This document shows positions 19,713 to 31,935 of a DNA stretch of 64,000 nucleotides, piece after piece. Within the stretch, counting starts at the first letter, position 1. Every line of letters begins with the position of its first letter. Origin of the DNA: Thozetella sp. PMI_491 (lineage: Eukaryota; Ascomycota; Sordariomycetes; Chaetosphaeriales; Chaetosphaeriaceae); contig MU270019.1 in assembly GCA_021432635.1 (NCBI GenBank), positions 434,001 to 498,000 of the forward strand, in the 5' to 3' direction. Below the pieces are notes generated by a model. It saw nothing but the letters and a program-made list of their open reading frames with translations, was not told the DNA's origin and searched no databases. The position numbers and the translations under genes are program-made.

Positions 19713-20050
19713 TTAGCTCCTATTTGCACTGTTAGAGGCTACTTGGATGTGGACTACACAGGGGTAATAGGTAAGATTTACCATGGAACCTATCCAGCAG
19801 TGCCCGTCGTGCCAAAGGGACTCCTCGCAACGGTCGTCGCTCTCTTCATCGAGGCTGATTCGGAGTTCCTCCGTTTTACCAGAGTAAACGAATCTGCCGC
19901 ACACCGCGGTCGCCAATGAGCGCGCGTTCTCCCCTTCTTTCACGTTCGGACTTTGGAATTCCGAGGCTCGCAGGTGATGATTTTGCCATTCGCAATGCTA
20001 GAGAACGAGATTGTTCCCAGGAAACCGGCGAAGGCAGCTCGTAGATGCAT
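19713..20050 (-). CDS. Putative small secreted protein, frame interrupted
   Basis: An ATG at 20050 opens a signal peptide (MHLRAAFAGFLGTISFSSIANG) followed by a short mature part that ends in TGA at about 19940. The adjacent frame continues with a Cys-containing segment (AVCGRFVYSGK, DDRCEESLWHDGHCW) to a stop at 19713. Joining them needs a frame change without a convincing splice site, so this is either a small effector-like gene with an unresolved intron or a broken one. The even spacing of four Cys residues fits small secreted fungal proteins. No family recognised. Confidence 0.35.
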
Positions 20051-20742
20051 TTTCAACAAATAGTAAATTGATGTAAACAAGTTTAAGTAATTTTACCGGG
20101 CAGTTAGGTTGATAATTGTGTACGGGAGGAACGAAGTAGAAGGCAGAGTTTACCATTTAAGCTGCAGTCGGGGGCAGGATCTGCTCCCCGTGATGTCAAA
20201 TACACTGCCTGAGAATGTTACAGAGGCAGTTTGCTATGCTCAGATTCTCTTGATGTTCTCTCTTTCTTCGTCATTCCTTTGATCTAGTGTCTAGATATAG
20301 TTTAACCACATGTGCAGAACCGCGACGTGAGTCTTCGTAATTCGCTCCCTGGTTGTTCGTATATTATCTTATGTGAAAGAGCGCTAGTAAAAAGAGAAGC
20401 GTTCGCTAGACTACACGAGATACCTACTTGAGACATAAAGGAGACATTGCGATAGGCTTTGTAGCTGATGGTCTTACACGCCAAAAGAGAATTTGCGGCC
20501 TACCCTGTTACGGAACTCTAATGGTCTCAGGAAAGCCGGTAAGTCACTCGAGGGATCCCTTGTGTAGATGATTGGCGACGAATCTGTTGACTTGGGAAAC
20601 TTGTTCCACGGCGTCGTTGGCCTCGTATACTCTCATGGCCACAGATCTCAATGCCTCACTCCCCTGGGTCCTGGGTTTGTTTTCTAGAGACACTGGGTGC
20701 TCTCAGGTCTGAAACATCGGCAGCGCGAAGCGACTGAGGCAG
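20051..20742. other. Intergenic, no supported gene
   Basis: No coding signal, repeat or RNA gene recognised. Confidence 0.4.
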
Positions 20743-20784
20743 CAAATACCAGTGCCATCTCCCGTTGGTGTGTCACCATCAATA
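20743..20784 (-). pseudogene. 42-bp fragment of ABC-transporter coding sequence
   Basis: This stretch matches 26925-26966, the H-loop region (VTHQREMA) of the ABC transporter gene in this window, at 40 of 42 positions in the same orientation. The similarity stops abruptly on both sides. It sits directly beside the WSC-domain remnant. It is either a templated insertion or the last trace of a second transporter copy. Confidence 0.8.
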
Positions 20785-20799
20785 TATTGGTGCTGTCCT

Positions 20800-21040
20800 T
20801 GCCGAGGGTGCATTGTGGATGAAAGCTCCATGACCGTGGCGGCGTGTATCTCCTACTGTTTGAACCGCGGCTCTCCGACTTTTGGCCCAGAGCACTCGCC
20901 TGAGTATTGGTGCGATCACGCACTGAACCAGAGAGCTCGACGGCCCCTGAAAACGACTGCAGCATGCCCTGCAGTGGCGATGTGAACGAATTGTGCGGAG
21001 GTCCAAACGGGCTTAGTGTTTGGAAGCGGTTGTTGACGCT
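20800..21040 (+). pseudogene. WSC-domain fragment
   Basis: The WSC domain is a Cys-rich carbohydrate-binding module of fungal wall sensors and secreted enzymes. One copy is recognisable: ESSMTVAACISYCLNRG and PEYWCD in one frame, then PENDCSMPCSGDVNELCGGPNGLSVWKR in the next, matching the C-terminal CxMPCxGxxxxxCGGxxxLSVY hallmark. The frame changes once around 20905-20925, between the fourth and fifth conserved Cys. No start, signal peptide or second domain is found, and the flanks are non-coding, so this is an isolated remnant. Confidence 0.75.
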
Positions 21041-22744
21041 ACCCTTTCTGCTGCTGACATCCTATGACCCTAGAATAGGTTGGATGCTAACGGCGCTAAC
21101 TAATTAGCGTTGAAACATCTGATAATTTGTTATTTATTAGGATATAATGTATGGACAAGCATCAGAGGACAGCGAAATCTCTATTAATCAACATCCCTGA
21201 TACTGCAAAAATAAAAGTCAGGTCTGTAAGCTTTATGAGCTATCTAGATAGCTTGTTTACTGGTTATTTATATATCTTTTGGCGCCATAAGGTTTGCCGT
21301 GGCGTTGGTTTCTCTAGTGTAGGGCGTGTGCCGAACCGGTGGTTCGGGTGAACCTTACGTGGCTGGCGCCGTAGCCCCACTCGCCGGTGGCGTGACGAAA
21401 CAAAAGATGGCCGGCTCTGTAACGCCTCCATGCATGTACCTAATAATACCGCATGTATAATTCATACCCCATCGCTCTTTTCTTGCTGTGCGATTTGCTT
21501 GACTTATTACTTGTGCCTAAGATGTCGGGTATGTTATCCGCCATGCCGCTATGCGAGCCAAACGTTCTTGCATGTTTGTACCGTATATCCTCCAGTCGGG
21601 GTTGAGACAGAGCCAATCATTTCCCCAAGTACGGGGAATACTAGTAGGAGTAATTCGAATACCCTCGAGATCCAGCCCTACCCCTGCGACGGAATGGCTA
21701 GACTACTGGCACTCTGGTAATGATTCGAGAATGGTGTCTCTGCTCTGTAGCTGTGCTCTGCGGCGGATAGGGGCTGCAGGGTGCCATGCACTTATCAGGC
21801 ATCCTTTGCACATGCGACACACGATGCAGCTCCTGAGGCGATCCTCCCAGCGTAATCGTCGCTTTCCGGTAATTGGTAGGTAGATACGGGAGTACAGAGG
21901 TACAAATGTACTAGAGATGCGGCGCTGGAGCCTTCAGCGCTATGATAGGCGCTGCGCCACACCTCCCGCCTCGACTTGTCCTCGGAAGTAATGGTCGGAG
22001 GAACTGTGTGCAAAAACTCAGCGTAGTGCATATTGGAAGGGTCGCGAAGGGGAACCGCCACCCCCCTGAGAGCCTAAGCTGCGCATATGTGGGGCCTGAA
22101 GTCTCTCCATTTTCGCTAACGCCAAGCCCTGCCAGCGACAGAACGAGGACGACAGACGACCTTGGGTGAGGCACAGCAGCGCCAAATGTAGCTAACAGGG
22201 GTCCGATGCTGCCCTAGCCAGTCAGCGAGCTGAAACCCTTGTCTCGTAGCCTGAGGATCGAGGGGCCCCCTAGTGATATTTTTTCGCTCTGGAGCACGCA
22301 CCTGCACTGTAGACTGGCTAGTCCCGCCCGTGGCCCTATGGCGAGGCCCGCCGTTGGCGCGAGCACAGATGGTGGCTGCGGCTGAACGCCCCCCGACCGG
22401 GGTGCCATGCAATAATTTCCGTCGTGTTTCTCTCTCAAGGCTGCAGTCTGAGTAGACTTGGCGGTAGAGCCCCAGGGGAATCTGCAATCTGGGAGGACGA
22501 GCCCACGGGTGCGTCGGGCCACCCACTTTCCTACCCACTACAACCAGTGTATAACGTCAATCGCCAACCTACTTCGCATCTTTACCCGGAGCGTCAATCT
22601 TTCTTCTCGCCTCTCCTCCCCCGTTGCGCCGCTCCGAGTGACCTCCGAGCTCGGCCACGGAGCACTCAAAGACCGCCAAGGCCTCCAGCGCATCTAGCCA
22701 CTCGCCACGCGCTTCCCCGCTTCCGTCGCGGCCTCGTCGCTGCC
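21041..22744. other. Intergenic, including the leader of the sensor-like gene
   Basis: About 1.7 kb without a supported gene. The right end (about 22590-22744) is CT-rich, like a fungal 5' UTR, and leads to the ATG at 22745. Confidence 0.4.
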
Positions 22745-23979
22745 ATGAGGCTCGCCCTCGTCCGCTCGGCGGTCCTCTGCTGTTTCCTTTCCTCGGCTGC
22801 GGCGAAACTTTTGAAATGGAGCCCCGACTACGAAGACCGGCGGTGGGCGATGCCCGCAGAGACGGTTGGTGTCGCGCTTGACGGGGTCGCTGCTCCGGAG
22901 CCCACTCTTGCTCCCCGAGCCGCCTCCTCAGACATTGGGGTGAAGATGTCGACGAGTACATGTGGTTACGTGAGCGGTCTGGCCAGTAAGTTGTCTGCTC
23001 CACGAGCGTTTCTCTCGCGACATCAGCAAGGACTCATTCGCCGTAGATCGCAATTTGACGTGTGGCAATCTGGCGGTATGCGGCTACGACGACACTTCAA
23101 GCTTCATTGACTGCTGCGCCGCCACTGGTGATTGTCGTATAAGGACAGTTTGCTACGACTCGACGGATCGCAGCCTTTGGAGTACCGACAATGGGTATAC
23201 GAAGTGGTGGTAAGTTGAAAGCGCCACATCCTGCCGAGATATTCGTAGAGCTCAGTCTAACTTTTGCGGCGTCAAGCGGAGATGCCGACTTCCCCCATTG
23301 CATGACGCACACCTACCAAGGTTCGGATTATTCTGGCTACACCCTGCTGTGGTGTAATGTAGCGCAGGGCACGCGGCCGATCTATTATGAGGCCCAAGAC
23401 ACAGCAACCTCGACAGACTCGAGTTCGTCTGCATCCTCCACCGCAAACCCTCCGACGACAACATCAGATGGGAGCGGCGCGGCCTCTACGAGCTCGACGA
23501 CCTCGACGCCAAATGCATCATCCAGTTCGGGCTCCAGTACGCCGGTTGGCGCTATCGTGGGAGGTGTGATTGGCGGCGTGGCTCTCCTCGCCCTCCTTGG
23601 GTTCCTCGGCTGGTTTATATACCACCGAACGCACCGGCAGGCATACGCCCCCCCGCCTGCCGTCCAGAGTCCTGGCCCTGATGGCTATTTCCCCACCACC
23701 ACCGGCAGCCCCAGCCCGTATCCTGGAGGGACGCCGCAGATGGCCCCGGCATGGGGCCCGCCACAACAGGCACAGCAGGGTTATTATGCGCCGTCCCCAT
23801 ACTCGGTAGCAAGCGAGCCGAAACCATACAACCCGTACGACCCGGCGATGACCAACATGCAGTACCAGCAGCCTGCTGCGGAGCTACCCGTTGACACGTC
23901 GGGTGGTCCTCGCGAGTTGGATGGCTCGCAATACGTCCACCCCCAACAGGGGCACCCTCAGCAAGGACAGCACCAATAA
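22745..23979 (+). CDS. Single-pass membrane protein, sensor-like, Cys-rich ectodomain
   Basis: Likely exons 22745-22985, about 23027-23209 and 23277-23979, about 374 residues. A signal peptide (MRLALVRSAVLCCFLSSAAA) leads to an ectodomain with paired Cys motifs (TSTCGYVSG, LTCGNLAVCGYDD, FIDCCAATGDCRIRTVCYD, FPHCMTHTY, LLWCNV). A Ser/Thr-rich stalk, a Gly-rich transmembrane helix (VGAIVGGVIGGVALLALLGFLGWFIY) and a Pro/Gln/Tyr-rich cytoplasmic tail follow. This architecture is common in ascomycete wall-stress-sensor-like (Mid2-like) proteins and fits a surface receptor or sensor. The second intron is clean (phase 2, GTAAGT..TCAAG). The first has a canonical GTAAGT donor, but no acceptor restores the frame exactly; using GTGAGC (22973) to AAG (23030) does, at the cost of four residues. 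Confidence 0.75.
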
Positions 23980-25025
23980 TTTTTGCCGAAAGGATTCGTC
24001 ACCTAGGTGACCTAGCCTGAGGTCAGCCCTCCACCCTATCCGCCACAGAATGGGGGATTGTCTGGCAAGATCTTGTAATGTGGAACTGTCGGCAGGATGG
24101 AGCGTGCGAGGGTATACTAGGACGTGAAAACAGGCACTCAGAGCCACAAGAAGCCTTTTGTAGCTTTTTGGCCCTTTTAGTATTTGATTGCCAGTTGGCA
24201 GGGAGGCAACCCCCTTGGATACCATAGCGGGACGGCGTTCAGTGTACGTATTGATACAGGACCAGATTATATGATACATATTACTCTCTACATTGACTCC
24301 CTATGCGGTAGTCCGAGTCTGGCGCAAATGAGCAGCAGACGATGACCGGGTAGGTTGATCTGTGCAGGCGTCTAACTTGGTTAATCAATTTGCAAAACTT
24401 GACCGGTACCGAGGCTTCGGTCACCGCTCCATGCCCCAGAGTTTGTGAGGAGGTGAGCGTTCGACGGGCCTGCGTATGACCCAAAGAGCCTGCCCTTGAG
24501 CCAAATATGGCTAGTAGAGGAAGTCTTCGGGTTCGTTTCTCCCCCAAGGAAAAGCACATAGATGAATATCTGCGGAATACTTGCCTTAGCTACGCGAAGG
24601 CTAGATAGGTAGGTACTATACCTATCTTTAGAAAGCGGCAGTGACATGAGCCCCAAACCTGTCAACGAGCGGGGAGGCCCTTTTAATGCGGGGAAGCGAG
24701 GCCCCGCACACCCCAGACGAAGAGCTGGGGTACCCGAACATGAACCTCGGCGTCGAAACCAACACCAACTCAGCCCGAGGACTTAGCTGTAGCTATGTAC
24801 CATAGGCTTGGCCGGCACGCCAATTCGAGCCTCGGCTGGTAGTATTCTATAGAAAATGGATGAGCTCACTTCCCGCCCCGCTCCGCGGGAAGTTGGTGCA
24901 GTGCATCAAATATTGGAATCGCGAAGAATATCATCAGCTTCGGAGAGGAAGAGTCAATAGAAGCATCATTCGCTTCATCCAATTCTTGCTTGTATTATTC
25001 AGTATCCCAATATTAAGTAGTGACC
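23980..25025. other. Intergenic, no supported gene
   Basis: Spacer between the sensor-like gene and the aldehyde dehydrogenase, both on plus. The last 100 bp hold the dehydrogenase leader (AATATTAAGTAG.. before the ATG). No repeat recognised. Confidence 0.45.
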
Positions 25026-26607
25026 ATGTCGTTCTCGACAAAGGATGAAGTGGAAGAGGTTAGTTGATCCTACCCGCCTTGCAAGACCCAACCCACCTAC
25101 TAGTTGCTGATCTAGAGAAGGCGTACAATGTCGTCCGCCAAACCTTTGCTTCGGGCAAGACCAAGGACAAGAGCTGGCGCAAGCGGCAGCTGCAGAAGCT
25201 GTTCTGGATGCTGTATGACAACAAGGAACGAGTATGCGAAGCCGTCAAGGCGGACCTGAACAAGCACACCCAAGAGGTCCTCACGAGCGACTATGGCATG
25301 ACGCAGAACGCCGTGCTGGAAACCATTGCAAACCTGGAGAATTGGACAGCGGACGAGCGGCCGCGCCGCACGAATCTGTTCAATTATCTGGGCCGCGCCA
25401 CCATCCGAAAGGAGCCCGTCGGCGCCGTCCTGATCATTGGCGCCTGGAACTTTCCCATCAACCTGCTGCTCGAGCCCCTCGCAGCCGCCATTGCGGCTGG
25501 TTGCACCGCCATCATCAAGCCATCGGACGTGGCGCTCAAATCGCAGGCGCTGCTGCAGGAGATCGTGCCGAAGTACCTGGACCAGGACGCCGTTCGCTGC
25601 ATCACAGCCGGGCCGCAGGAGATGAGTAATATCCTGTCGTACCGATTCGATCACATCTTCTACACGGGTTCGCCGCCGGTGGCAAAGATTATCTACGCCG
25701 CAGCCGCTAAGTTCCTGACACCCGTCACGCTCGAGTTGGGTGGTCAAGGACCCGCCATCGTCACCAAGAATGCCGACGTGGACTTGAGCGCCAAGCGGAT
25801 CGCTGCCACAAAATTCACTAATGCCGGACAGGTAAGACCCAATTGCCGGTGCCGCAGAACATCCCCGTATGCTAACCACGCATTTCTGTGTCCCAGGTCT
25901 GCATCAATGTCAACCACGTCCTGGTCGACCCTTCCGTCCGCGACAAGTTTGTGCAGAACCTCGCGAAGTACTTCGACGAATTCCTCGGCGGCGGCAAGGA
26001 GTCCCCGGAATGGTATTCCAAGATCGTCAGCCAGCGCCACTTCGACCGACTCTCCGATCTGCTCGAAAAGACCTCGGGGAAGGTCGTATACGGCGGCCAG
26101 CGAGACCGAGACACCCTCTTCTTCAGCCCCACGGTGGTGACCGGCATCAAGATGGATGACCCCCTGATGCAGGAGGAGATCTTTGGGCCCATTCTTCCCG
26201 TCCTCGACGCAACGCTCGACGAAGCCATTTCCCTGACACGCGGCCTGGAGCATTCCTTGGCTCTATATGGGTTCACAAGTTCCCAGGCGGAGAAGGATCG
26301 CATCCTCGCCGAGACGCTCTCCGGCGGCGTGTGCTTCAATGACTGCATGATGCAGGTTGTCGCCAAAGACGCGCCCTTTGGAGGCGTCGGCTCGGCTGGC
26401 TTCGGCGCCTATCACGGTCCCTACGGGATTCGCCAATTCTCACACATGCGCACGACGGTCGACCCGCCGACTTGGCTCGATCGCGTCATGGCCGCAAGAT
26501 ACCCTCCATACTCCTTGGAGAAGTCCGCCAAGATGAACCCCGACATCACAGCCCCATTCGATCGAGATGGAAACCCTACGGGTTTCTTTGGCCGATTTTC
26601 CAAGTAA
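25026..26607 (+). CDS. Aldehyde dehydrogenase, class 3 / fatty-aldehyde type
   Basis: Exons 25026-25062, 25104-25831 and 25897-26607 give 491 residues. The enzyme oxidises aldehydes to acids with NAD(P)+. Visible motifs: PVGAVLIIGAWNFPINLLLEPL (cofactor fold), FTGSPPVAK-like HIFYTGSPPVAKIIY, the general-base Glu in VTLELGGQGPAIV (about residue 223), the catalytic Cys in NAGQVCINVNHVLVDP (about 257), then QEEIFGPILPVL and FGGVGSAGFGAYHGPYGIRQFSHMR. Glu-Cys spacing and the short length match class 3 enzymes. The C-terminus is soluble and lacks the membrane anchor of Hfd1-like fatty-aldehyde dehydrogenases. The first intron is only 41 nt with a GTTGAT donor, chosen because it gives EEVIADLEKAYNVV; a start within exon 2 cannot be excluded. 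Confidence 0.92.
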
Positions 26608-26820
26608 GTCGTGCCGTCCAGACAAAATGACGCCCAGCTAGCTGGGCTATTTGGCGAAGGACAAGGCCAACTCTTGGAATACCTAGGTTGTAGTGATAGC
26701 GACCGGCACTGCGATTTCCTTTGTACAGCGACCTAAGACGACATGCGCCGGTTTGTTGATGAAGAGAAAGGTGCACCCTTGTGTATACTCCAAAATTCTG
26801 CACGAGTTCGTTCCGGATTT

Positions 26821-29800
26821 TCACCCATCCATGAGCCCCTTGAACCGTCCCCCTTCCCTCTGCAACAGCTCTCCCGGCTTCCCGTCCTCCACAACCTTGC
26901 CTCCATCCACAACGACAACGCGATCAAATGCCAGGGCCATCTCCCGTTGGTGTGTCACCATCAATACGGTATACGCCCCAAACTCGTCCTCCAGCAACTT
27001 CCGCACCAGCCGGCCGGTCGCGGCGTCCGTGTTTGAAGTGATCTCGTCCAGAAGGAGAAGCCCTCCATCGATGCTTGTTTTCCGTTTCTTGACGCGTCGC
27101 CGGAGTACGGCTCGTGCAAGGCTAAAGAGCTGCTTCTGCCCCGCGCTGAGCTCGCCCGCGTTGATGGCGGCGTCTAGCCCGCCCTTGGCCTGCATGACAC
27201 TCCCTAGGCCGAGATCTTGGACAACGGCCGTGCACTCGGTATCCGTCGCCGCAGCCCAGGGGTCTAGGTTGGTGCGGAAAGAGGTACCGTCGGGTAGGAA
27301 TACGGCATCCTGTGAGGCGGAGATGACGCGCTCACGGAGGGTAACGCGGTCGATGGTGTTGAGGGGGAGGTCATCGATGAGGATGAGCGGAAGTGCGGTC
27401 GCGGTAGGTGTGCCAGGGAGGGGATCAATAAGGCGGAGCAGGATCGCGAGGATGGAGGATTTCCCGCTAGAGGACGGTTAGCAGAGCAAGAATGACCAGC
27501 AAGCTGCGGAATTGTAACAACATACCTCCCAGTCCTCCCACACAAGGCCACTTTCTCGCCTGGTTCTACGACCAAGTTGAGCCCCTTCAGTATCCTATGT
27601 GTCCCGTCGTAGCTCGCCCGCACATCATGCATCTGCACTCGACCGCCAGTAGGCCATTGCATGTCGGGGACCACGTCATCGTGCTCGTGACCTTCCTGCT
27701 CCGTCTCTTCCCCAAAAGTCTTGAGCCTGCTGATCGCACCGAGGGAAGTTTCAAGGCCCGTGTACGCGACCACGATGGTTGTCAGCGTGCCCCCAAGTGA
27801 GATGAGGGTGACCAAACCAGCGCCGACATTCCCGGCATCGGAACCCAGCTGGGTCGACAGCGCCACGAGAATAGCGGCGATGAGGGCCACGATGATGTTC
27901 ATTGTCAGCGTGAGCCACTGCTGCGCGATGGCCAGGAGATACGAAGGACGTTGGGAGTCGTCGAGAAGCACGTTGTTGCGGGCTAGTCGGTGAGGGAACC
28001 ACCCAAAGGCGCGGATTGTGGGTAGGCCTGTCAGCGTGTCTAGAAAATTGGTGCTATTGGCGGTCTTGTCAGTTCATGTATCGCGTATGAGCTCCAAAAT
28101 AGAGAGACAAAAGGGATACGTACTACAAGGGGGTCTTTGCCTCCAGGTCCAAGATACGGAGGCGTTTGGAGCTTGGTAGATAAATCTCCTGCACACCCCA
28201 AAGCAGCGCTGCGAAGAGCGGGTAGCTGATCGCTAGCCACGCCGAAGAGAGCGCGATCACGACCGCCTGCCCGGCGGCAGTGGCGAGGCAGAAGCACATA
28301 TTGTTTACCATACGCGGCAGCTGTGTGTCCATGATGTTCATATCCTGACTGAATAAGTTCAAGACCTTGCCTACGTCGGTCTTACCGAGGAAACGCAAGC
28401 TGCTGTGCATTGCCGTGTGAACCGCAGCACGGTGCAAGCCCGTCCCTGTGAGACGTACCGCTGTGCGCAGCATGATGAGGCCGGCGGGGAACACACAAAG
28501 AACCCCACCAGCCCCGAGAAGAGCATAGATGCCGATCCAGAAGGCGAACGAATGTTCGGGAGTCGGCGACACTGAGTCTGCTGACCACATCTTCAGCCAG
28601 ATAGTGGGGAAATTGGCAGAGAAGCCGTTCCCTAGGACGAGTACGAGGTAAATAACGAGCGGTAAGGGGGCCATGGTGGATAACCAGTGACGGTATACAG
28701 CCGTATCGACGGTCGGGGAGGCAACCAGGGTCAGCTGCGACTTTTTAGGTTGGCTGCCAGCCTGAGATTTGCTTGTCCATTTCACTTCTTTTGCCACAGG
28801 TGTTATTTCGTCTCCGAGCAGCCCGAAGAGGGTGATAGGATCCGGGTCACCTTCTAGACCAACGCGTCGAGATCGACTCCAGTCCTGCATCAGATCTTCG
28901 AAACGACCCTGGTCCGCGATAGTTCCGTCCGAAGACAAGCCAACGACGTAATCGGCAACGGGTGTGAACTTCGTCGAATGTGTGCAGACGAGAGCAGTCG
29001 TTCCGCGCCTTCGTAAAAGTCCATTTGGTGCAAAGAGCGACAGGCAAACATGCTTTTGCGTCGAGCCATCGAGAGCGCTGAGCACATCGTCAAGTACCAA
29101 GATGTCGGCGTCGTGGTAGAGAGCTCGTGCCAACGACACCCTTTGCCGCTGCCCGCCGCTGAGTGAGACGCCCTTGGTGCCGACCGTTGTTTCGTCTGCT
29201 CTGGGAAGATTTCTTAGATCCTCCACAAGCATTGTCGCTTCTATTACCTCGGCGTAGCGGGCTGGATCGAAAGGCGAGAAGCCGATGATGTTGTCTCTGA
29301 TAGAAGCGTTGAACAGGAACGGGACCTGATCGCAGTAGCCTAGCTTACCTGATCCTAAGATCACGTCGCCTTGCACGTAGGGGACTTCGCCCAGAAGGGC
29401 CCGGCACAGAGTCGATTTGCCCGAAGCCACTGGACCGACAACGAAGGTGATGGAGGACTTGGGCAGGCACAGGTCGATATCTTTAAGCGTGTTGTTGTCC
29501 GCAGACCAACCGAAGCTTCCACCCCGAACAACAATAAATCCTTCATCGCCATTGCCGACGTTATCCTTGTTAGCCCCGATGGTACTAGGTTGGCTTGTCA
29601 CGCGCTGGTCCATCCTCTCGTTCCGTATCAGAAACACTTTAATTCGCCTAAGGCATGCTACACAAGCTGCAATGATGGGCAAGCTCTGCAGCACTACTAA
29701 CAAGGGCGACGTAAGCAATGCTAGGAGCGACAGGGCTGTGTACGCATGCGTCTGATCCAGCACATGTGGCCCGAAGGCGAAAGCGAGTGCCGGCGCCACC

Positions 29801-31446
29801 GCCGATGGTAGCTGGCTGAGGCTTGCGCTGACAGCGATCAAGGAGCGGGAGCGTTCGCCGACCCGGATTTCGTCCTCGCGTTCGTGCTGCACGAGTTTGG
29901 CGGCGGGAGTGGTCATTCCCGACACCCGTAGATCCTTGATGCGCGAGAGAATCGTCGAGGTGAAGCTGATACGCGCTTGCACGCGGGCCATCCACGCCCC
30001 TTGGAACCGCACGGCGTGTTTAGACATGGCAAAAGAGGCGGCGAAGCCGAAGAGAACCACGATCAGCGGCGCTAGGAAAGCCAACCCGAGCTGCTGATGC
30101 AGCAGCCACGAAGCGAGTGCGATTTGAATCATGTTCGCCCACACCTCGTGCAGGAACCGCAGGCCCGTGTAGATGCGCTCAACATCGGCACCCATGAGCG
30201 TCACCGCGGCAGAGTCGCCTTCGCCCACGTGCGGGATGCTGCCCGTCTTTCGGTAGATGGCGGATATTAGGAAGGCACGAAGCAGCGACTGGAACCGCTC
30301 TTGGTAGTACCAGTAAAGCGCCGTCGATATTGCTATACCGGTGTAGATCAAAATCGAGACGGCTACGAGCCCGGAGCCGGTAGATGAGTCGTGGTCCTGG
30401 GAAGAAAGGAAGAGAAGTAGGCGCTGTAGGAAGAAAGGTTGGGCAAATGTGAAGCAAAGGAGGCAGAGCCGAGGAAGCACGGGAAGCAAGAGCGACCAAC
30501 CCAACGGCTTGGCGAGCCATAACACGATCTGCCACACCGATGTACCTGTTGACTCCACCGCCGAGCCGGCCGGGTTCTGCGCGTCAAGCGTGTCGATTGA
30601 GAGGGCCTGATCCAGCGCATAGAGATGCTGCATAGCCAACGGCTCGCGATAGCCCCGCCATAGCAACGGGTTCAGCCAAGAATACAGTCCGAGGCTCAAA
30701 ATGCTACTCGTCTCCTCCGGACTATGATCCTCGGCGTTCCACACGATCCAACTGCGCCGTCGCGTGCTTTCCAGTACGAGGAATACAAGTTCCACGGCCA
30801 CGGCTGCCGTGAATAGGCCTGGAAATGCTGTATAGTTTCCATCGACGTCGAGGTGCTGGGATGCGGCCCAGAGGGAAGGACAGCGCGCAATGTCGTAAAT
30901 AAACGAGAGGGTCAGATAGGCGCAGGTCAGGACCGAGGAGCGACTGCATCGGAAGTGCTCGAGAAGGGAGAGCGCGAGAAGGAGGCAGGAGGCGGCGAAA
31001 TCCAGAGCCGTCGATGCTGCAAGTCGCGGAGCCTGATGGCTACCATGGCGGACGGCGAGGATGAGGAGGCCAAGGCGGAGGCCGGCGAGCGCGGCACCGG
31101 CCCCGAGCTTGGCGACGAGCAACACGGCCGGGGCGCGTGCAATCGTAGGGCGCCAAGATACGTAGAGGGCTCGGGGCAATGCAAGTGCTACAAATGCGGC
31201 AGCAGTGGCTACCGACAGCCAAAAGATCCACACATACTCGGTGGTAGGGAATTCGGACGCCGTGCAGCTCTCGGTGAAGCCAAATGCGGCGGCATACAGG
31301 CAATCGTCGCCAGAACCGGCGTCCATGGCCGGGAGGTCTGCAGCAACGACAGCCCGCAGATGGCGTTTGTTAGTTTCAAGTGCCGAAAAGTCTTGGCCAT
31401 GGAATTTCCTTTGTATAAGGCATGATGCCGGAATCGCCAGGGACAT
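26821..31446 (-). CDS. ABCC (MRP-type) ABC multidrug transporter
   Basis: Exons 31446-28124, 28053-27526 and 27466-26821 give 1498 residues, or 1458 from the second in-frame ATG at 31326 (MDAGSGDDC), which looks like the natural start. It is a full-length ABCC exporter of the plasma or vacuolar membrane. It has a TMD0-like hydrophobic N-terminus, the ABCC linker motif SWLNPLLWRGYREPL, TMD1, and NBD1 (Walker A GPVASGKSTL about residue 672; SLSGGQRQRVSLARAL; Walker B DILVLDDVLSALD). TMD2 and NBD2 follow (Walker A CGRTGSGKSS split by the last intron, signature LSAGQKQLFSLARA, LLLLDEITSNTD, H-loop VTHQRE). Both introns are phase 2 with good consensus. Substrate cannot be inferred; the converging aldehyde dehydrogenase and the next FAD oxidase suggest detoxification or export of a metabolite. 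A 42-bp piece of its H-loop region recurs at 20743. Confidence 0.95.
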
Positions 31447-31935
31447 TTGCTATTCCGATAAGTATCGGCGCTCGGGGAGACCCACATCGGCACTCGGACC
31501 AAAGCCCCACGCTCTAGCCAAAGCACCGGGACCTGTGCTGGCTTTGCTGGCTTGCCCCGATCTCCCTGGCCCTTTTCTTCTTCTGGCTAGCACCAAGTTG
31601 CTATCAAACCGTGCCATTAGGTCCAGCAATCCATGCCCGGAGATCTAGGGCAGGTAAGAGCCCCACTTGCGACATGTCCCGGCGCCGGGATGCTACTATT
31701 CTCCTCGGTCTTGTAGGCGCACACCGCCTAGAGAGACTAAGTAGGTTTGAGTAGAATCGGTACGGGCGAATTCTTATTCGTCATACATATGAGAAAGTAG
31801 ACTAACGATGGTTTCCTAATTGGGTAACCTTTCTAACTCGAGATCTAAGACATAATGGAAAGTGGGGGCGACGCTTGTCTATATACCTCGGCGACTTGAG
31901 CGGCCACCGTGATACGAGGCAGAGCATGCTATTGA
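31447..31935. promoter_or_regulatory. Promoter side of the ABC transporter
   Basis: About 490 bp between the transporter start and the FAD oxidase 3' end, both on the minus strand. No gene is supported; no palindromic operator is obvious. Confidence 0.4.

Noticed and set aside
30853-31425. Plus-strand frame rich in Gly/Glu/Lys opposite the ABC transporter N-terminus
   Set aside because: Shadow of a GC-rich coding exon; the minus strand carries the transporter motifs.
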